A stretch of DNA of 64,000 nt from Rodentibacter genomosp. 2 (lineage in GTDB: Bacteria; Pseudomonadota; Gammaproteobacteria; Enterobacterales; Pasteurellaceae): contig MLHP01000013.1 of NCBI GenBank assembly GCA_001999425.1, positions 62,001-126,000 on the forward strand, read 5' to 3'. A program made the position numbers and the translations under genes. The notes under the pieces are model-generated. The model ran no database searches. It saw only the letters and a program-made list of their open reading frames with translations, and was not told the origin of the DNA. Positions 8,489-17,790 of the stretch are shown piece after piece (within the stretch, counting starts at the first letter, position 1; every line of letters begins with the position of its first letter).

Positions 8489-9226
8489 CTAAAACAAACT
8501 CATTAAAACCGCTTCAAAATTGAGTTTATCCGCGAGTTTATGTCGCCACATACTGTGCGTATGTTTAAACCAATAACCATCATAAAGATCACGTTTTGAT
8601 AAGCGTTTTGGGGCGTGATGTAAGACCATTTGTTCACCAATATAAATGGCGGCATGATTCGGGACATCTGCGCCCACCTGAATTAAAATGACATCACCGA
8701 TTTGTAATTCTTGTTGGTCTTTAACCCGCTCAAATCCTTCCTTTTCAATATTGTCGAGGTAAAGATTAAAGCCATCTTCCCACCAGTAATCATCACGTTC
8801 ATACTCAGTCATTTCATAACCCGCAAGGCGATAAAAATCACGATAGAGCGTGTAACAATCCATTTTGCCGTGTTCAAATTCACGCCCGATTAATAATGGG
8901 ATTTTTGGGAAAAGGTGAATTTGACCGTCACACACAAGCCAAAAATCCAGTTGGCTATAAAGCTGCGTTTGTAAATCGGCTTGCGATAGTTCAGGCTTGC
9001 CGTTTGGGTGAGAATGTACCAATGCCAATATTTCCCCCATTGATTCCGCCTTGAGATAATCATCCGATGAAATTTCAAAGTGGTTCTCTTTGTCTTCCGC
9101 CATATTTTCACAAGGGAAAAAGTGCGGTTGATTTTCACCTCGTTTTAAAACAACAAAACCGCAACATTCGTGCGGTTCTTGTGATTTTGCGTAAGCGATA
9201 ATTTCACTTTTTAATTTTTCATCCAT
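8489..9226 (-). CDS. K: Tail tip assembly protein K (JAMM + NlpC/P60)
   Basis: 245 residues in two domains. Residues 1-105 form a JAB1/MPN-type metalloprotease-like domain with the JAMM ligands H71-S-H73, S81 and D84 visible in VHSHPNGKPELSQADL. Residues about 115-245 form an NlpC/P60 peptidase domain with candidate Cys124 (GKMDCYTLYRDFY) and His191 (NHAAIYIG). This fusion is diagnostic for lambda gpK, which acts in tail-tip assembly and may cleave peptidoglycan during entry. It follows gene L by 5 bases. Confidence 0.9.
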   Translation of the reverse strand: MDEKLKSEIIAYAKSQEPHECCGFVVLKRGENQPHFFPCENMAEDKENHFEISSDDYLKAESMGEILALVHSHPNGKPELSQADLQTQLYSQLDFWLVCDGQIHLFPKIPLLIGREFEHGKMDCYTLYRDFYRLAGYEMTEYERDDYWWEDGFNLYLDNIEKEGFERVKDQQELQIGDVILIQVGADVPNHAAIYIGEQMVLHHAPKRLSKRDLYDGYWFKHTHSMWRHKLADKLNFEAVLMSLF

Positions 9227-9231
9227 CGTCT

Positions 9232-9945
9232 CTACCCTAATTTATTCACCGACACAAACCCACCGTAATTATGTGTGTTATTGCGAAGTTTGCAGCCGGT
9301 TAGCAAGCCACTACATTTATCTCTTTTCTGATCAATCGTGGGCTGATCTTTTTCATCTGCCACCGCAGGCCCTGAATAACCACATTCGACACCACGATAC
9401 ACCCAGCAACAGGTCGTGGTGATCATTCTTGCTCCGATGAGGGCATTATCTGTTTCACTGGGCAATGCTAAAGTAAATTGCGCAATATCACGTTTAAGTG
9501 ATGAGAGCTGTTCAATCACAAAGTAGCTTAATGCCTCTTGTGTTGGGTCGGCTTGTTTGTTGCCGTTTGTAAAATTGACTGCATCAAGATAATGCATATA
9601 GACTAAACGTCGGCGTACAATAGCCCCCAAACATTGATCGAACCGATTACAAAGTGCGGTCAAAAATCCATTAATATTGGCAAGGGTGAGTGTTGGACGG
9701 TTGCTTGGACCCTGCACCGACATTTCAAATCCTTCCGTTTTTACACCAAATGGATCGTAGGTTTTCCCTTGCCAGACGATCGGTTGGGATAATTCATTTT
9801 TGCCGGCATAAAAGCGATACAGTTCGCCGTTTATACCGTCTGCATCTTTCAAGCCACGGAGATCGACTTCAAATAATTCAATTAACGCATTTTGCTCAAG
9901 TTTGGCAAGGTCGAGTTTGAATTGGTTGGAAATAAGATTTGGCAT
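9232..9945 (-). CDS. L: Minor tail protein L
   Basis: 237 residues, lambda gpL type. The C-terminal domain holds conserved cysteines in CCWVYRGVECGYSG and CSGLLTGCKLRNN, which in lambda bind an iron-sulfur cluster. N-terminal half is the beta-rich ring domain that joins the tail tube to the tip. Gene order tape measure-L-K agrees with lambda. The start overlaps the last bases of a 41-codon membrane-protein gene (TAA ATT ATG). Confidence 0.88.
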   Translation of the reverse strand: MPNLISNQFKLDLAKLEQNALIELFEVDLRGLKDADGINGELYRFYAGKNELSQPIVWQGKTYDPFGVKTEGFEMSVQGPSNRPTLTLANINGFLTALCNRFDQCLGAIVRRRLVYMHYLDAVNFTNGNKQADPTQEALSYFVIEQLSSLKRDIAQFTLALPSETDNALIGARMITTTCCWVYRGVECGYSGPAVADEKDQPTIDQKRDKCSGLLTGCKLRNNTHNYGGFVSVNKLG

Positions 9946-9948
9946 AAT

Positions 9949-10074
9949 TTACCACCAACGAATTGCATTAATTAAATTAGGCAACACCCAAACCATTCCG
10001 AAAATAAAACTTAACGTCACAACAACATAAGCAAAACGGCGGGCAATCGGGTCTTTTGAAATAACTTCTAGCAT
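9949..10074 (-). CDS. Small single-span membrane protein (41 aa)
   Basis: ATG preceded by GAGGTGG; an in-frame upstream ATG nine codons earlier lacks such a site. The product begins MLEVISKDPIARRFAYVVV and has one membrane helix over residues 14-35, ending in RWW. Its stop is 3 bases before the start of gene L, suggesting translational coupling. Unknown function. Confidence 0.5.
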   Translation of the reverse strand: MLEVISKDPIARRFAYVVVTLSFIFGMVWVLPNLINAIRWW

Positions 10075-10143
10075 TTTCGCCACCTCTATATTAAAATTCA
10101 TTCAGTTTGTTTCCTCTTTGTATGGAAAGTTGGAAATAAGAAA

Positions 10144-10169
10144 CCCCGACAGGTTGCCGCCTATCGGGG
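10144..10169 (-). terminator. Hairpin downstream of the tape-measure gene
   Basis: CCCCGACAGG/CCTATCGGGG stem with a 6-base loop, closely similar to the hairpin at 5471-5499; A/T-rich flanks on both sides. Confidence 0.55.
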
Positions 10170-10228
10170 TTTGTTTTTTTTGACTTAAAACACAAAAGTG
10201 CGGTCAAATTAAAGGTCAATTTTGCATA

Positions 10229-13200
10229 TTAAGCAAAGGCACCACCCGGTCTAAAATTTGTGGTGATGGCGTTATTGGCTGCTCTTTCGGCAATATCCGT
10301 CATTGTTTTGAGCAGTTCAACGGTAATTTCTAAACCGTTATCAGTCTGTTTGCTTTCTACTTTGGCATTTGCCGCTTCACCGTTATTAATCACATTCACT
10401 TTGATATTAGTCTGTCCATTAGTTTGATGTACCGTTGGCACGCCAACACCGCCACCATTAGCAAAGCCACGAGGTTTTGAACGGGATTGATAATTGAGGT
10501 AATCAAGGTATTCAATACCCAATCGGCTTGTTGCTTCTTTGGTGATGACATATTCACCACGATGTACAATGCCAGCCGGTTGGTATTTGCCGCCTAAGCC
10601 GGTAAAACCACCTTCATCAAAACCAACCAGTCCACCGATATAACGCATATCCGGTGAAGTTACCTCTCCCCCACCACTTTTCCCTGCACCAAACATAGAT
10701 GAAACCGTATTAAAGATCATCATTTTAATCGTCATTTGGATAATATCTTTGATGATAGATTTTGCTAACGAGCCAAAATCTGCTTTCCCTGTCATTACAA
10801 GATCGGTTAAAGCATCTGACATTCCATTAAACGCATTTAATGTGATGTTGGAGACATTTCCCATGATATTTTCAGCATCTTTACCAAATTTATCAAAACC
10901 GTCACGTAAGCCTGCGATCGGATCGCTTTGTTTCTCTTTCTTGAGCCTTTGAATTTCATCAAAATTTTTCTTAGCTGCTTCACCTTCGGCAAGTAATTTT
11001 TGAACGTATTCGTCACTCATTTCGATAGAAAGCTGCTTAATTTCCTGATCGATTTTTCTGTAATAATTAAGCCGCTCTTGTTCTTCAGATGTTTTGTTTA
11101 ATAAGTTCGCTTCAAATTGCATTTGTTCAAATTCGTCTTTTTTATTAAACCCATACTGAGAAACTTGTTTTGCCATATTGGCTTTATCCGATTCTTGCGC
11201 CAGTTTTTTAAGCTGTTCAATTTGAGTAGTAGTCATATTTTTAAAGGTTTCACGGTCAGTTTTGAGTTTTTCCATTAACTGATCGTATTCTTTATAAATA
11301 CTTACACCACCGTATTGTGCAATACTGGCGGATTCTGCTTTTAATTGGGCGATTTGCGAAGTGTAGTCGTTATACATATCGCCAAAGCGATCGGTTTTGC
11401 TGCCGGAACCTTTATGCTTACCGCCGCCCTGCATATTTTGGAGAAGATTTTTATCTCTCTCACTTTCCCATAATGCCTTTTTTTCGCCCTCCGTTAAATC
11501 CTTTTGGTGGAGTAAGGCAAGATCTGCTTGATATGCAGCCTTTTTCTTTGGGTCTTTGGTTTGTAAAATTTTCTTACTCAGATCATTTTGCTTGATCAAG
11601 TTCTGCACTTTCTCGCCGATTACCGGGGTATCACCGGGCAATCCGGACATTGCCGCTTTGAATAATGCCACGTTACCGATAGCATTACCGATACTGCTTG
11701 TAAGTGATGAAAATACACCGCTTAAATTACTCACCAACTGTGAGGATGAGGGTAGAAGGTTATTGAGTTCAGTGGCGGACATATTGAGTTTTTTAAAATC
11801 AATATCCGTCGCATTAACTTTCATTCCTAAGGCATCATACTTAGCCTGCAACCCCTGCAAGGCTAATTCGTTGTCATTGAAATATCCGGTTGTATTTTTT
11901 AGTACCGTATTTAATACATCCGCAGTTGCGCCATAGTTTTTAAGCCGTTGTTCAATTTCGCCATAACTTGCCCCTTGTTTAATCATTGCTCTAGATAATG
12001 CTTCAAACTGTACTGTTTGGTGGGCGATATCACGATCTAAGATTTCCCTTGCTACTTTTGCCTCATCCTTGATCTTTTGTAGCCCTTCTAGCGTTGGAGC
12101 AAGCCAACTATTGTGATCAAATCTTCCTTGGGCATTTTTTGCTTCTTGTTCTAATAAGCGTACTTGATCCCGTTGTTTTTTTATTTGTTCGGTGTGCTCG
12201 GTAATTTTATTTCCAATCGCAGCAGCCGTTAAATCATCATATGAAACGGCAAGACGGTTATTTGCGGCCTCTAAATCAAGGGCATTGGCACGGGCTTCTT
12301 GGGCTTTTTGTACAAAATAAAATAATGCACCGGCGGCAATAGTAATCACACCGGCAGGTCCGCCTAATAATCCCATTGCACCACCTAATACACGACTACC
12401 AATAGAAGCGGCTTGTTTTGAGGCCGCTAATTTCTGCGTTGCTACGGTTTCAGCATTGGTTAAAGCGATAATTCTTTGCGATTGTGCTGCCATTTGGTTG
12501 CGAATAACGCTTCTTGTTTGCTCTGATTGTGCTAATTTTAATGTTGCTGATAATGCTTGCATTTCAGCACGGGCAACCGCTAATTCTGCCGTTGCTTTGG
12601 TTTGAGCCGTTTGAGCCACCCTCAAATTTGCCATTGCCTGTTTTTGTGTCGCAACTGCCGAAACAAGCATTCCCTGAGTGTATTTCGCTAAATTCCCCAA
12701 GGCGACCGCACCAATCGCTAAAGCCAAATAATCAAAATTTTGGGCGAGAAAAGAAATCGTTTCGGCAAGGGTAGTAAAAACGCCGGTGCTATTGCTAAAA
12801 TCATCCACAAATTTTAAAGTGGCGTTTTGCATTTGTTGCATTGCCTGCCCGAACGTTAACGGCATCTCTTCAAATTGTGCTGAAATACGTTTACTTGCGC
12901 CGGTAATGGCTTCAAATAATAATCGAGAAGTAATTTTCCCCTCTGAAGCTAATTCCTTAACCTCTGCTCGGGTTTTGCCCATATATTGAGCAACCACATC
13001 AAGGATAATTGGCGCACTTTCTGCAATCGTTCTAAATTCATCACCCTGTAATCGCCCGGAACCCAAGGCTTGGGAAAGTTGGAATAAAGCACTGGCTTGC
13101 TCTTGTGCGCCCACACCGCCCACCGCCATAGCTTTATTGAGGGTTTCGGTAAAGGTGAGAATACGTTGTTGGCTGTAACCATAATCTTTTAATGCCCGCG

Positions 13201-13546
13201 CAGATCGCGTATAAAGCGTTGTTGTGGCTTCAAGACTTGCCCTTGTTTGTTGAGCAATAGCAAACAACTGTTTATTTACAGCATTGTATTCGTCTATTGA
13301 TCCGGTAACAAAACGAACCTGTGCATTAAGGGATTTCATTGTATCGGCCATTTGGAGCAATGAGCCAATTCCCTGTATACCTAGCCCCACCGCCAACAAC
13401 CTTTTCAGGTTACTCATCATTTTATTGAGGCTTTCTACGGATTTTTCCGTTTGCCCGGCCTGTGTTTGAACGCTCCGTAAATCTGCCCGAGCCTTTCCTG
13501 CCCCATCAGAGGTTAATTTAATAGCGAGAGTAGCGAAATCTGTCAT
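10229..13546 (-). CDS. H: Tape measure protein (tail length)
   Basis: 1105 residues. The N-terminal 240 residues match the tape-measure N-terminal domain (SGRLQGDEFRTIAESAPIIL, GKTRAEVKELASEGKIT). Then long coiled-coil segments around 300-370 and 440-560, hydrophobic Gly/Ala-rich patches near 275-300 and 385-410, and a C-terminal lambda-type tail-tape domain (GGLVGFDEGGFTG, AGIVHRGEYVITKEA). It fills the tail tube, sets its length and probably leaves during DNA injection. It follows gene M by 15 bases. Confidence 0.92.
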   Translation of the reverse strand: MTDFATLAIKLTSDGAGKARADLRSVQTQAGQTEKSVESLNKMMSNLKRLLAVGLGIQGIGSLLQMADTMKSLNAQVRFVTGSIDEYNAVNKQLFAIAQQTRASLEATTTLYTRSARALKDYGYSQQRILTFTETLNKAMAVGGVGAQEQASALFQLSQALGSGRLQGDEFRTIAESAPIILDVVAQYMGKTRAEVKELASEGKITSRLLFEAITGASKRISAQFEEMPLTFGQAMQQMQNATLKFVDDFSNSTGVFTTLAETISFLAQNFDYLALAIGAVALGNLAKYTQGMLVSAVATQKQAMANLRVAQTAQTKATAELAVARAEMQALSATLKLAQSEQTRSVIRNQMAAQSQRIIALTNAETVATQKLAASKQAASIGSRVLGGAMGLLGGPAGVITIAAGALFYFVQKAQEARANALDLEAANNRLAVSYDDLTAAAIGNKITEHTEQIKKQRDQVRLLEQEAKNAQGRFDHNSWLAPTLEGLQKIKDEAKVAREILDRDIAHQTVQFEALSRAMIKQGASYGEIEQRLKNYGATADVLNTVLKNTTGYFNDNELALQGLQAKYDALGMKVNATDIDFKKLNMSATELNNLLPSSSQLVSNLSGVFSSLTSSIGNAIGNVALFKAAMSGLPGDTPVIGEKVQNLIKQNDLSKKILQTKDPKKKAAYQADLALLHQKDLTEGEKKALWESERDKNLLQNMQGGGKHKGSGSKTDRFGDMYNDYTSQIAQLKAESASIAQYGGVSIYKEYDQLMEKLKTDRETFKNMTTTQIEQLKKLAQESDKANMAKQVSQYGFNKKDEFEQMQFEANLLNKTSEEQERLNYYRKIDQEIKQLSIEMSDEYVQKLLAEGEAAKKNFDEIQRLKKEKQSDPIAGLRDGFDKFGKDAENIMGNVSNITLNAFNGMSDALTDLVMTGKADFGSLAKSIIKDIIQMTIKMMIFNTVSSMFGAGKSGGGEVTSPDMRYIGGLVGFDEGGFTGLGGKYQPAGIVHRGEYVITKEATSRLGIEYLDYLNYQSRSKPRGFANGGGVGVPTVHQTNGQTNIKVNVINNGEAANAKVESKQTDNGLEITVELLKTMTDIAERAANNAITTNFRPGGAFA

Positions 13547-13561
13547 ATTGTTTTCCCTAAA

Positions 13562-13891
13562 TTATGCAACCACCTCTTGGAAGGTAGCAGTTAAAACGGA
13601 AAATCCCTCTGAAATATCCATATCCCATTCTTCACAGCGGAATTTACTTTGTTTGTCTGAATATGGCGGTGTCCACAAAAATGCTTTATAACCGTTATGT
13701 TCCGTCAGAAATGAATCAATTTGATTGATGTAACTATTAATGCCTTTAAAAGAGACATCATAAGTGCGCAAATCATTATTGAGCCCTTTTGCAGTACGTT
13801 GTTCGTACCCATCACCAAATTTAAGAATATTGGTTTCAGGTTTAGCTTTGCGCTTCATATTCCATTGAGGAGGAAAGTTAAAGGTTTTCAT
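13562..13891 (-). CDS. M: Minor tail protein M
   Basis: 109 residues, lambda gpM type: LKFGDGYEQRTAKGLNN and FLWTPPYSDKQSKFRCEEW are family signatures. It connects the tape measure and L in tail-tip assembly. Unlike lambda (H then M), M here lies upstream of the tape-measure gene. Hairpin with U-tract and a GGAGA site precede it. Confidence 0.88.
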   Translation of the reverse strand: MKTFNFPPQWNMKRKAKPETNILKFGDGYEQRTAKGLNNDLRTYDVSFKGINSYINQIDSFLTEHNGYKAFLWTPPYSDKQSKFRCEEWDMDISEGFSVLTATFQEVVA

Positions 13892-13937
13892 TTTGTCTCC
13901 ATAAAAAACCGCTCATTGCATTTACAGGTAAATAAAA

Positions 13938-13957
13938 CCCGACCTTTTCAGATCGGG
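13938..13957 (-). terminator. Hairpin after the GT reading frame
   Basis: CCCGA...TCGGG stem followed on the minus strand by TTTTATTT, directly after the stop codon of the GT frame and before gene M. Confidence 0.55.
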
Positions 13958-13958
13958 C

Positions 13959-14701
13959 TTAATCCGCATTAATTTGCAACCATAACATATCTAACCGCTT
14001 GATGACTTCTAGCTCCCATTTCTCAAGATGCCGTTGGGTTAATCGACACCAAGATTCAATTTCTGCATATAAAATCGGATTACAAGCCATGCCGTATTGG
14101 CGAGATAAAGCAATTTCATAGAAATCATCAAGCAGATACCTCACCATCTCATCAGGCAATGGATGATTGAGTTCGCTTAATTGTTTGCTGGTTGCTTCTT
14201 GAATAGCTTGTAAATGTTCGCGGTTTGTTGCTTCTGAGCCTTTCGGCTTTTTGTCTAATTCAAATTCGGATTTCGCATAGTCGAGTAAATCATCGACTAG
14301 GCTTTCAAGAAGTTTCCCAATTCGTCAGACTGTTCAATCACTTGATCGCTTACCCAAGGGCAGGCGGTCAGCAATTTACGGACATTTTCAGGTGTAAAGG
14401 CTAACTCGTCTTTGCCCCATTTCACATTTTCCCAACCGGCAATGCGCACTAAAGCATTTTCCAATTTACGATCTTCAAGTTCGCTGAGTTCCACGTATTT
14501 TGGTTTGCGTGTACGGCTGTTTTCAAACTCTTGTTTTTGGAGTTGGCGTAATTGACTTGCCGTGTATTTGCGAACCGGATCGCTTTCTGCGCCATAAACA
14601 TCAATAAATGCACCGGTGCTTTCACCCGTAACCGGATGTAATACTTCAAAGCGATAGGTTTGTTGAGCGGTTGATTGAATGTCTAATTTAGAAAAATCCA
14701 T
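13959..14701 (-). CDS. GT: Tail assembly chaperone GT, made by -1 frameshift
   Basis: The frame open from about 14312 down to 13959 has no good start of its own but continues gene G in the -1 frame. The slippery heptamer GGGAAAC at 14318-14312 lies in the correct phase (G GGA AAC) four codons before the G stop. A slip there gives 130 residues of G plus 117 new residues, 247 in total. This mirrors lambda G/GT, whose slip site is GGGAAAG; GT links the tail tube protein to the tape measure during assembly. Confidence 0.85.
14297..14701 (-). CDS. G: Tail assembly chaperone G
   Basis: 134-residue product of normal termination, downstream of the tail-tube gene and upstream of the T frame. Residues such as YGAESDPVRKYTASQLRQLQ and NVKWGKDELAFTPENVRKLL fit the phage tail-assembly-chaperone family. 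It coats the tape measure during tail polymerisation and is absent from the virion. Ends 12 bases after the slippery site. Confidence 0.82.
   Translation of the reverse strand: MDFSKLDIQSTAQQTYRFEVLHPVTGESTGAFIDVYGAESDPVRKYTASQLRQLQKQEFENSRTRKPKYVELSELEDRKLENALVRIAGWENVKWGKDELAFTPENVRKLLTACPWVSDQVIEQSDELGNFLKA
14312..14318 (-). other. Programmed -1 frameshift slippery site
   Basis: Minus-strand GGGAAAC in X-XXY-YYZ phase relative to gene G; the -1 frame is then open for 117 codons. Confidence 0.8.
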
Positions 14702-14768
14702 AATGTTATCCTTTTAAAAGATGAGAAATAAAAAAGCGACTTGAAAGCCGCCTATGTGATAATGTCGG

Positions 14769-15779
14769 TTATGCCAAGGTGTCTTGGATAATCAGTGTGG
14801 TCGGTTTTTTCAGCACGTCATCAATGGTGCTTTCCGGATCGTAAATTGCCGGAAAGGCATCAAAGTTTAAGGTTTGAATAAGGTTTTTCGCGCCGTCATC
14901 AACATCGATGCTTGTTGCTTTAATCCCCGGCAGAATAAAGGTCATATAATCTGCACTATCCCCTGTTTCGGCATCCATTCGTAATGCCAATGAGAGATTT
15001 TGTCCGCTACGCACGGCTTCGATCATCGATCTATCCTGCAAGTACATTGTAAATGAGCCACTAATCGCAATTGTGCCGATAAAGACATCGGGTGCAAATT
15101 TCGCGCCTAATACCGGCTCACTGGAGGCGTTTAAATCAATATCCATTTTACAACCGGTGACCAGTGCGGCTTGTCGTCCCCCAAGTAATAGTTGACCATT
15201 TACACCGGCAAGTTTAGGCGATTGTGCAATTTCGGCCGAATTGGTGAAGTAGGCGGTTTGGCTTTCTTCCCCCTTTTGTCCTAAAAAAGTCACCGTGATA
15301 GAAGCAATGCCATTGGGTTGAATATCAATACTGATTTTTGATACCCGACAGCCTGTATAAATGCGGCTTAGGTTAATATCCGAGAAAATATCCTCAATGG
15401 TGAAGCTCTCCGTTGTATGATTTTTTTCCGGAATGACTAAAATTTTTCCTTGCTTTTCACCACTGCCTGCGGTTGTTTTTTTGATAATCGGTGTTTTTGC
15501 CGTTGTCCAATCGCCCCGCAATGCTGCTGCTAAAAATTGCGACCATTGACCGGCTGCCAATTCGCCTTTTAAATCGCCCTCCACTTTTTCAAAACCGACA
15601 ATGGAAGGGGCGCGTTGCATATTTTCTCGAATTTCTTCACTTGAGAAGGAATCAAAAACGGAATTAAGCGTGCTTTCGGTTCGTGGAATAATTTTCCCCG
15701 TGCTTTTCCCTGCCTTTGTGCCAAAGGTTGTTTCTTTCGCCACAATAACTTTGCGTTTTACACCTTGTGCTTGTGTCAT
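14769..15779 (-). CDS. V: Major tail tube protein
   Basis: 336 residues, at the position of lambda V before G/GT. The N-terminus (KRKVIVAKETTFGTKAG) and the internal segment SGSFTMYLQDRSMIEAVRSG match the phage tail-tube family that builds stacked hexameric rings. Longer than lambda gpV (246), so an extra domain is likely in the middle. A GGACAC site precedes the ATG, 10 bases after the tail-terminator stop. Confidence 0.8.
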   Translation of the reverse strand: MTQAQGVKRKVIVAKETTFGTKAGKSTGKIIPRTESTLNSVFDSFSSEEIRENMQRAPSIVGFEKVEGDLKGELAAGQWSQFLAAALRGDWTTAKTPIIKKTTAGSGEKQGKILVIPEKNHTTESFTIEDIFSDINLSRIYTGCRVSKISIDIQPNGIASITVTFLGQKGEESQTAYFTNSAEIAQSPKLAGVNGQLLLGGRQAALVTGCKMDIDLNASSEPVLGAKFAPDVFIGTIAISGSFTMYLQDRSMIEAVRSGQNLSLALRMDAETGDSADYMTFILPGIKATSIDVDDGAKNLIQTLNFDAFPAIYDPESTIDDVLKKPTTLIIQDTLA

Positions 15780-15788
15780 TTTGTGTCC

Positions 15789-16181
15789 TTACAGCTCATA
15801 AGCTGAATAATTAATTGTGATAGGGAGTGCCAGTTTGTCATCGTTTAAAAAAATCCCCCCGATAACCGGCGGTGAATGGATCACAACCTGAACATTCTCT
15901 TTAATAAAACTTTGCCCATAAAAATGCTTTTGAAGTTGACTTGCCCGTTCTTCAATTTCTTGCGTGCCATTTCCTGCCGGATAATACAGGGTAACCTGCA
16001 TAAACCCGCTTTCTTCGGCGTGGGGTTTGGATGAAATCGCCCCGGTTTTTGTCGTTGAAACAGTTAGCCATACAGTTTGATAAGGCAATGTAAAGGGGTT
16101 TTTAATCCCTTCCCAAGCCGTATTAAATTCCCCCAATTTAGAGAGATGTGTTTGTAAAATTGACCGCACTTTTGCTTTCAT
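15789..16181 (-). CDS. Tail terminator protein
   Basis: 130 residues from the ATG that overlaps the upstream stop (TAATG), supported by GGTGAA 8 bases before; a longer in-frame start exists 8 codons upstream. The product fits the DUF4128/gpU-like tail terminators: GAISSKPHAEESGFMQVTLYYPAG and a paired-strand core. It caps the tail tube and joins the head connector. Order neck-terminator-tube supports this. Confidence 0.75.
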   Translation of the reverse strand: MKAKVRSILQTHLSKLGEFNTAWEGIKNPFTLPYQTVWLTVSTTKTGAISSKPHAEESGFMQVTLYYPAGNGTQEIEERASQLQKHFYGQSFIKENVQVVIHSPPVIGGIFLNDDKLALPITINYSAYEL

Positions 16182-16582
16182 TAGAATTTCACCTTTTCTA
16201 ACCAATCTTTTGTTTCCTGAACAGAAATTCGGATCATCCCTTGCGGGGCTTGTTTTGAAAATCCGTTCATCGTTTTTCCTGATTTTGATTTCGGCGGATT
16301 CGGGTAAAGTCCGTATTCAAGCTGCGGTGCATAAGGTTTGTTTGTCCCTAAAAACCACGTATCGCCAAACTTAACCGTCATCACGGCATCGCTATTGCCA
16401 TTATAAGTGGTAGGTAACGCATTGATCGCCGAAGTCCAACTCGCCCGTAATTGCCCTGAATCAACCGGTGTTTTCTTCTGCACTTTATTTGTCAGTTCTA
16501 ATGCCGTTTTACGCATTACCACATCCGCTTTTTGTTCCACCAAGCGGATAAATTTATCAATATCAGCACTAAATGATCCCAT
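16181..16582 (-). CDS. Neck / HK97 gp10-like tail-completion protein
   Basis: 133 residues starting at the ATG that overlaps the upstream TAA and has GGAGG 8 bases before. Contains LTNKVQKKTPVDSGQLRASW and YAPQLEYGLYP, the hallmark of the HK97 gp10 / minor capsid family, which join head and tail. Chained to both neighbours by TAATG overlaps, so translation is likely coupled. Confidence 0.8.
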   Translation of the reverse strand: MGSFSADIDKFIRLVEQKADVVMRKTALELTNKVQKKTPVDSGQLRASWTSAINALPTTYNGNSDAVMTVKFGDTWFLGTNKPYAPQLEYGLYPNPPKSKSGKTMNGFSKQAPQGMIRISVQETKDWLEKVKF

Positions 16583-16965
16583 TATGCTGTCCTCCGCGCT
16601 TGGCATTGATAAATAATGGTGACATTGGACGGTTTTATTGGCTGGCAATTAATAATTGTCCAAGTTTCTCCCTCAACGATCACGGTAGAATGGATTTCAG
16701 GCTTACCACTTTCGGTGATGTATAGCATTACATCGCCTTGTTGAACCATTGTGGCATCGCTTTTCCCTAAACCACCACTTTGAAAAGAAGGAAAATCATA
16801 GGCGAGGTTATCGAATAAACAGTAGGCTTTATTCGTCACCCGTCTTTTATTGGCTATCCCTCCTGTTTCAGGGTTGTATTTCCCTTTGCTTTCTGTTTTA
16901 ACGACACAGGGAACGCCAAATTGACGGATAAGTTGCGTTGAAAGGTTACTTAATTGTCCGTACAT
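16582..16965 (-). CDS. Head closure / head-tail joining protein
   Basis: 127 residues with a small beta-barrel pattern (DVMLYITESGKPEIHSTVIV, ETWTIINCQPIKPSNVTIIY). Order adaptor-closure-neck-terminator is the standard connector cassette of siphophages. Family assignment is by position plus fold pattern. Confidence 0.68.
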   Translation of the reverse strand: MYGQLSNLSTQLIRQFGVPCVVKTESKGKYNPETGGIANKRRVTNKAYCLFDNLAYDFPSFQSGGLGKSDATMVQQGDVMLYITESGKPEIHSTVIVEGETWTIINCQPIKPSNVTIIYQCQARRTA

Positions 16966-16966
16966 C

Positions 16967-17407
16967 TTAGCCCCTTAACAGCTCGACATAACCTGTTGAT
17001 TCGCCCAACAGCCCCTTAAGCAGGTGTTTCACATACTCAAAGCGATTTGCTGTTTGTGAGGGCGTTTCACCATAGCTTACCGAGATCGGGCCGACTTTCA
17101 CACTTGACATCATTTGCGGTTGATTTTGGTTTAAATCTTCTTGCAATGCTAACTCGCAAACCGCACATTTTACGGCTTGTGGAATGTCGGCTTGTCCTTT
17201 TCGTGGAAAGCAACGGGGTTGTAGTGGATCGAATTTTTCACCGGCAAAGGTGTAGTAGCTGTCAAGAAAGTCACTTGCGGTAACCAATCGCCGTGTTTTA
17301 AGCGATTCGTCTAAATCGTCCCACGTTTCAAAGGAAATACGTTTTGCGTGATAATCATTAGCTTCTTCAAGACTTACATAACTATCATTGGGTATCTTTA
17401 GGGTCAT
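16967..17407 (-). CDS. Head-tail adaptor, DnaT-like family
   Basis: 146 residues beginning MTLKIPNDSYVSLEEANDYH; GGGGAACAAG before this ATG supports it over one 12 codons upstream. LKTRRLVTASDFLDSYYTFAGEK and PQAVKCAVCELALQE are typical of adaptor proteins often labelled putative DnaT-like. It binds the portal and stabilises packaged DNA. Its first codons overlap the end of the HeH-domain gene. Confidence 0.75.
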   Translation of the reverse strand: MTLKIPNDSYVSLEEANDYHAKRISFETWDDLDESLKTRRLVTASDFLDSYYTFAGEKFDPLQPRCFPRKGQADIPQAVKCAVCELALQEDLNQNQPQMMSSVKVGPISVSYGETPSQTANRFEYVKHLLKGLLGESTGYVELLRG

Positions 17408-17738
17408 CTTGTTCCCCTTCTTGTGCAGTGACCAATAAAGCAATCAGCTCATCTTTTTTAGCGTTCGGCTCAAAAGATACCTGAAGTGCAGTCAATTTTG
17501 CCTTGATTTCATCCACTTTTAATTTAGTGAGCTCGTCTTTTGGATCGCCACCTTGCCCCAAATCAAACAACGGCAAGTGTTGATAACGTTCCGGCACTTC
17601 ACCACATACAGCATCGGCATTTTCCAACGTATCGGATGAATGATATGCACCTAAATTTCGCATAATGAGACCTTTTTCTTTGGCAAAAGCGATATTTTCG
17701 GCAGAAAAATCACGGGTAAAATAAAGAATTCGCTTCAT
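17385..17738 (-). CDS. HeH/LEM-domain phage protein
   Basis: 117 residues. C-terminal residues about 70-105 (KVDEIKAKLTALQVSFEPNAKKDELIALLV) form a helix-extended loop-helix (HeH/LEM) motif seen in many phage head genes next to the capsid gene. N-terminal half FTRDFSAENIAFAKEKGLIMRN is of unknown function. AAGGAG precedes the ATG. Role in capsid assembly or decoration is inferred from position. Confidence 0.72.
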   Translation of the reverse strand: MKRILYFTRDFSAENIAFAKEKGLIMRNLGAYHSSDTLENADAVCGEVPERYQHLPLFDLGQGGDPKDELTKLKVDEIKAKLTALQVSFEPNAKKDELIALLVTAQEGEQDDPKDTQ

Positions 17739-17760
17739 TTTGAATACTCCTTAAAGTAAA

Positions 17761-17783
17761 GCCGCCTGATATTCACAAGCGGC
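17761..17783 (-). terminator. Hairpin after the major capsid gene
   Basis: GCCGC/GCGGC stem, then TTTACTTT on the minus strand, between the capsid stop and the ribosome site of the HeH gene. Confidence 0.5.
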
Positions 17784-17790
17784 TTTAGGA

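Noticed and set aside
12514..12774. 86-codon plus-strand frame in the tape-measure gene
   Set aside because: Shadow of the coiled-coil region of the tape-measure gene, without a ribosome site.
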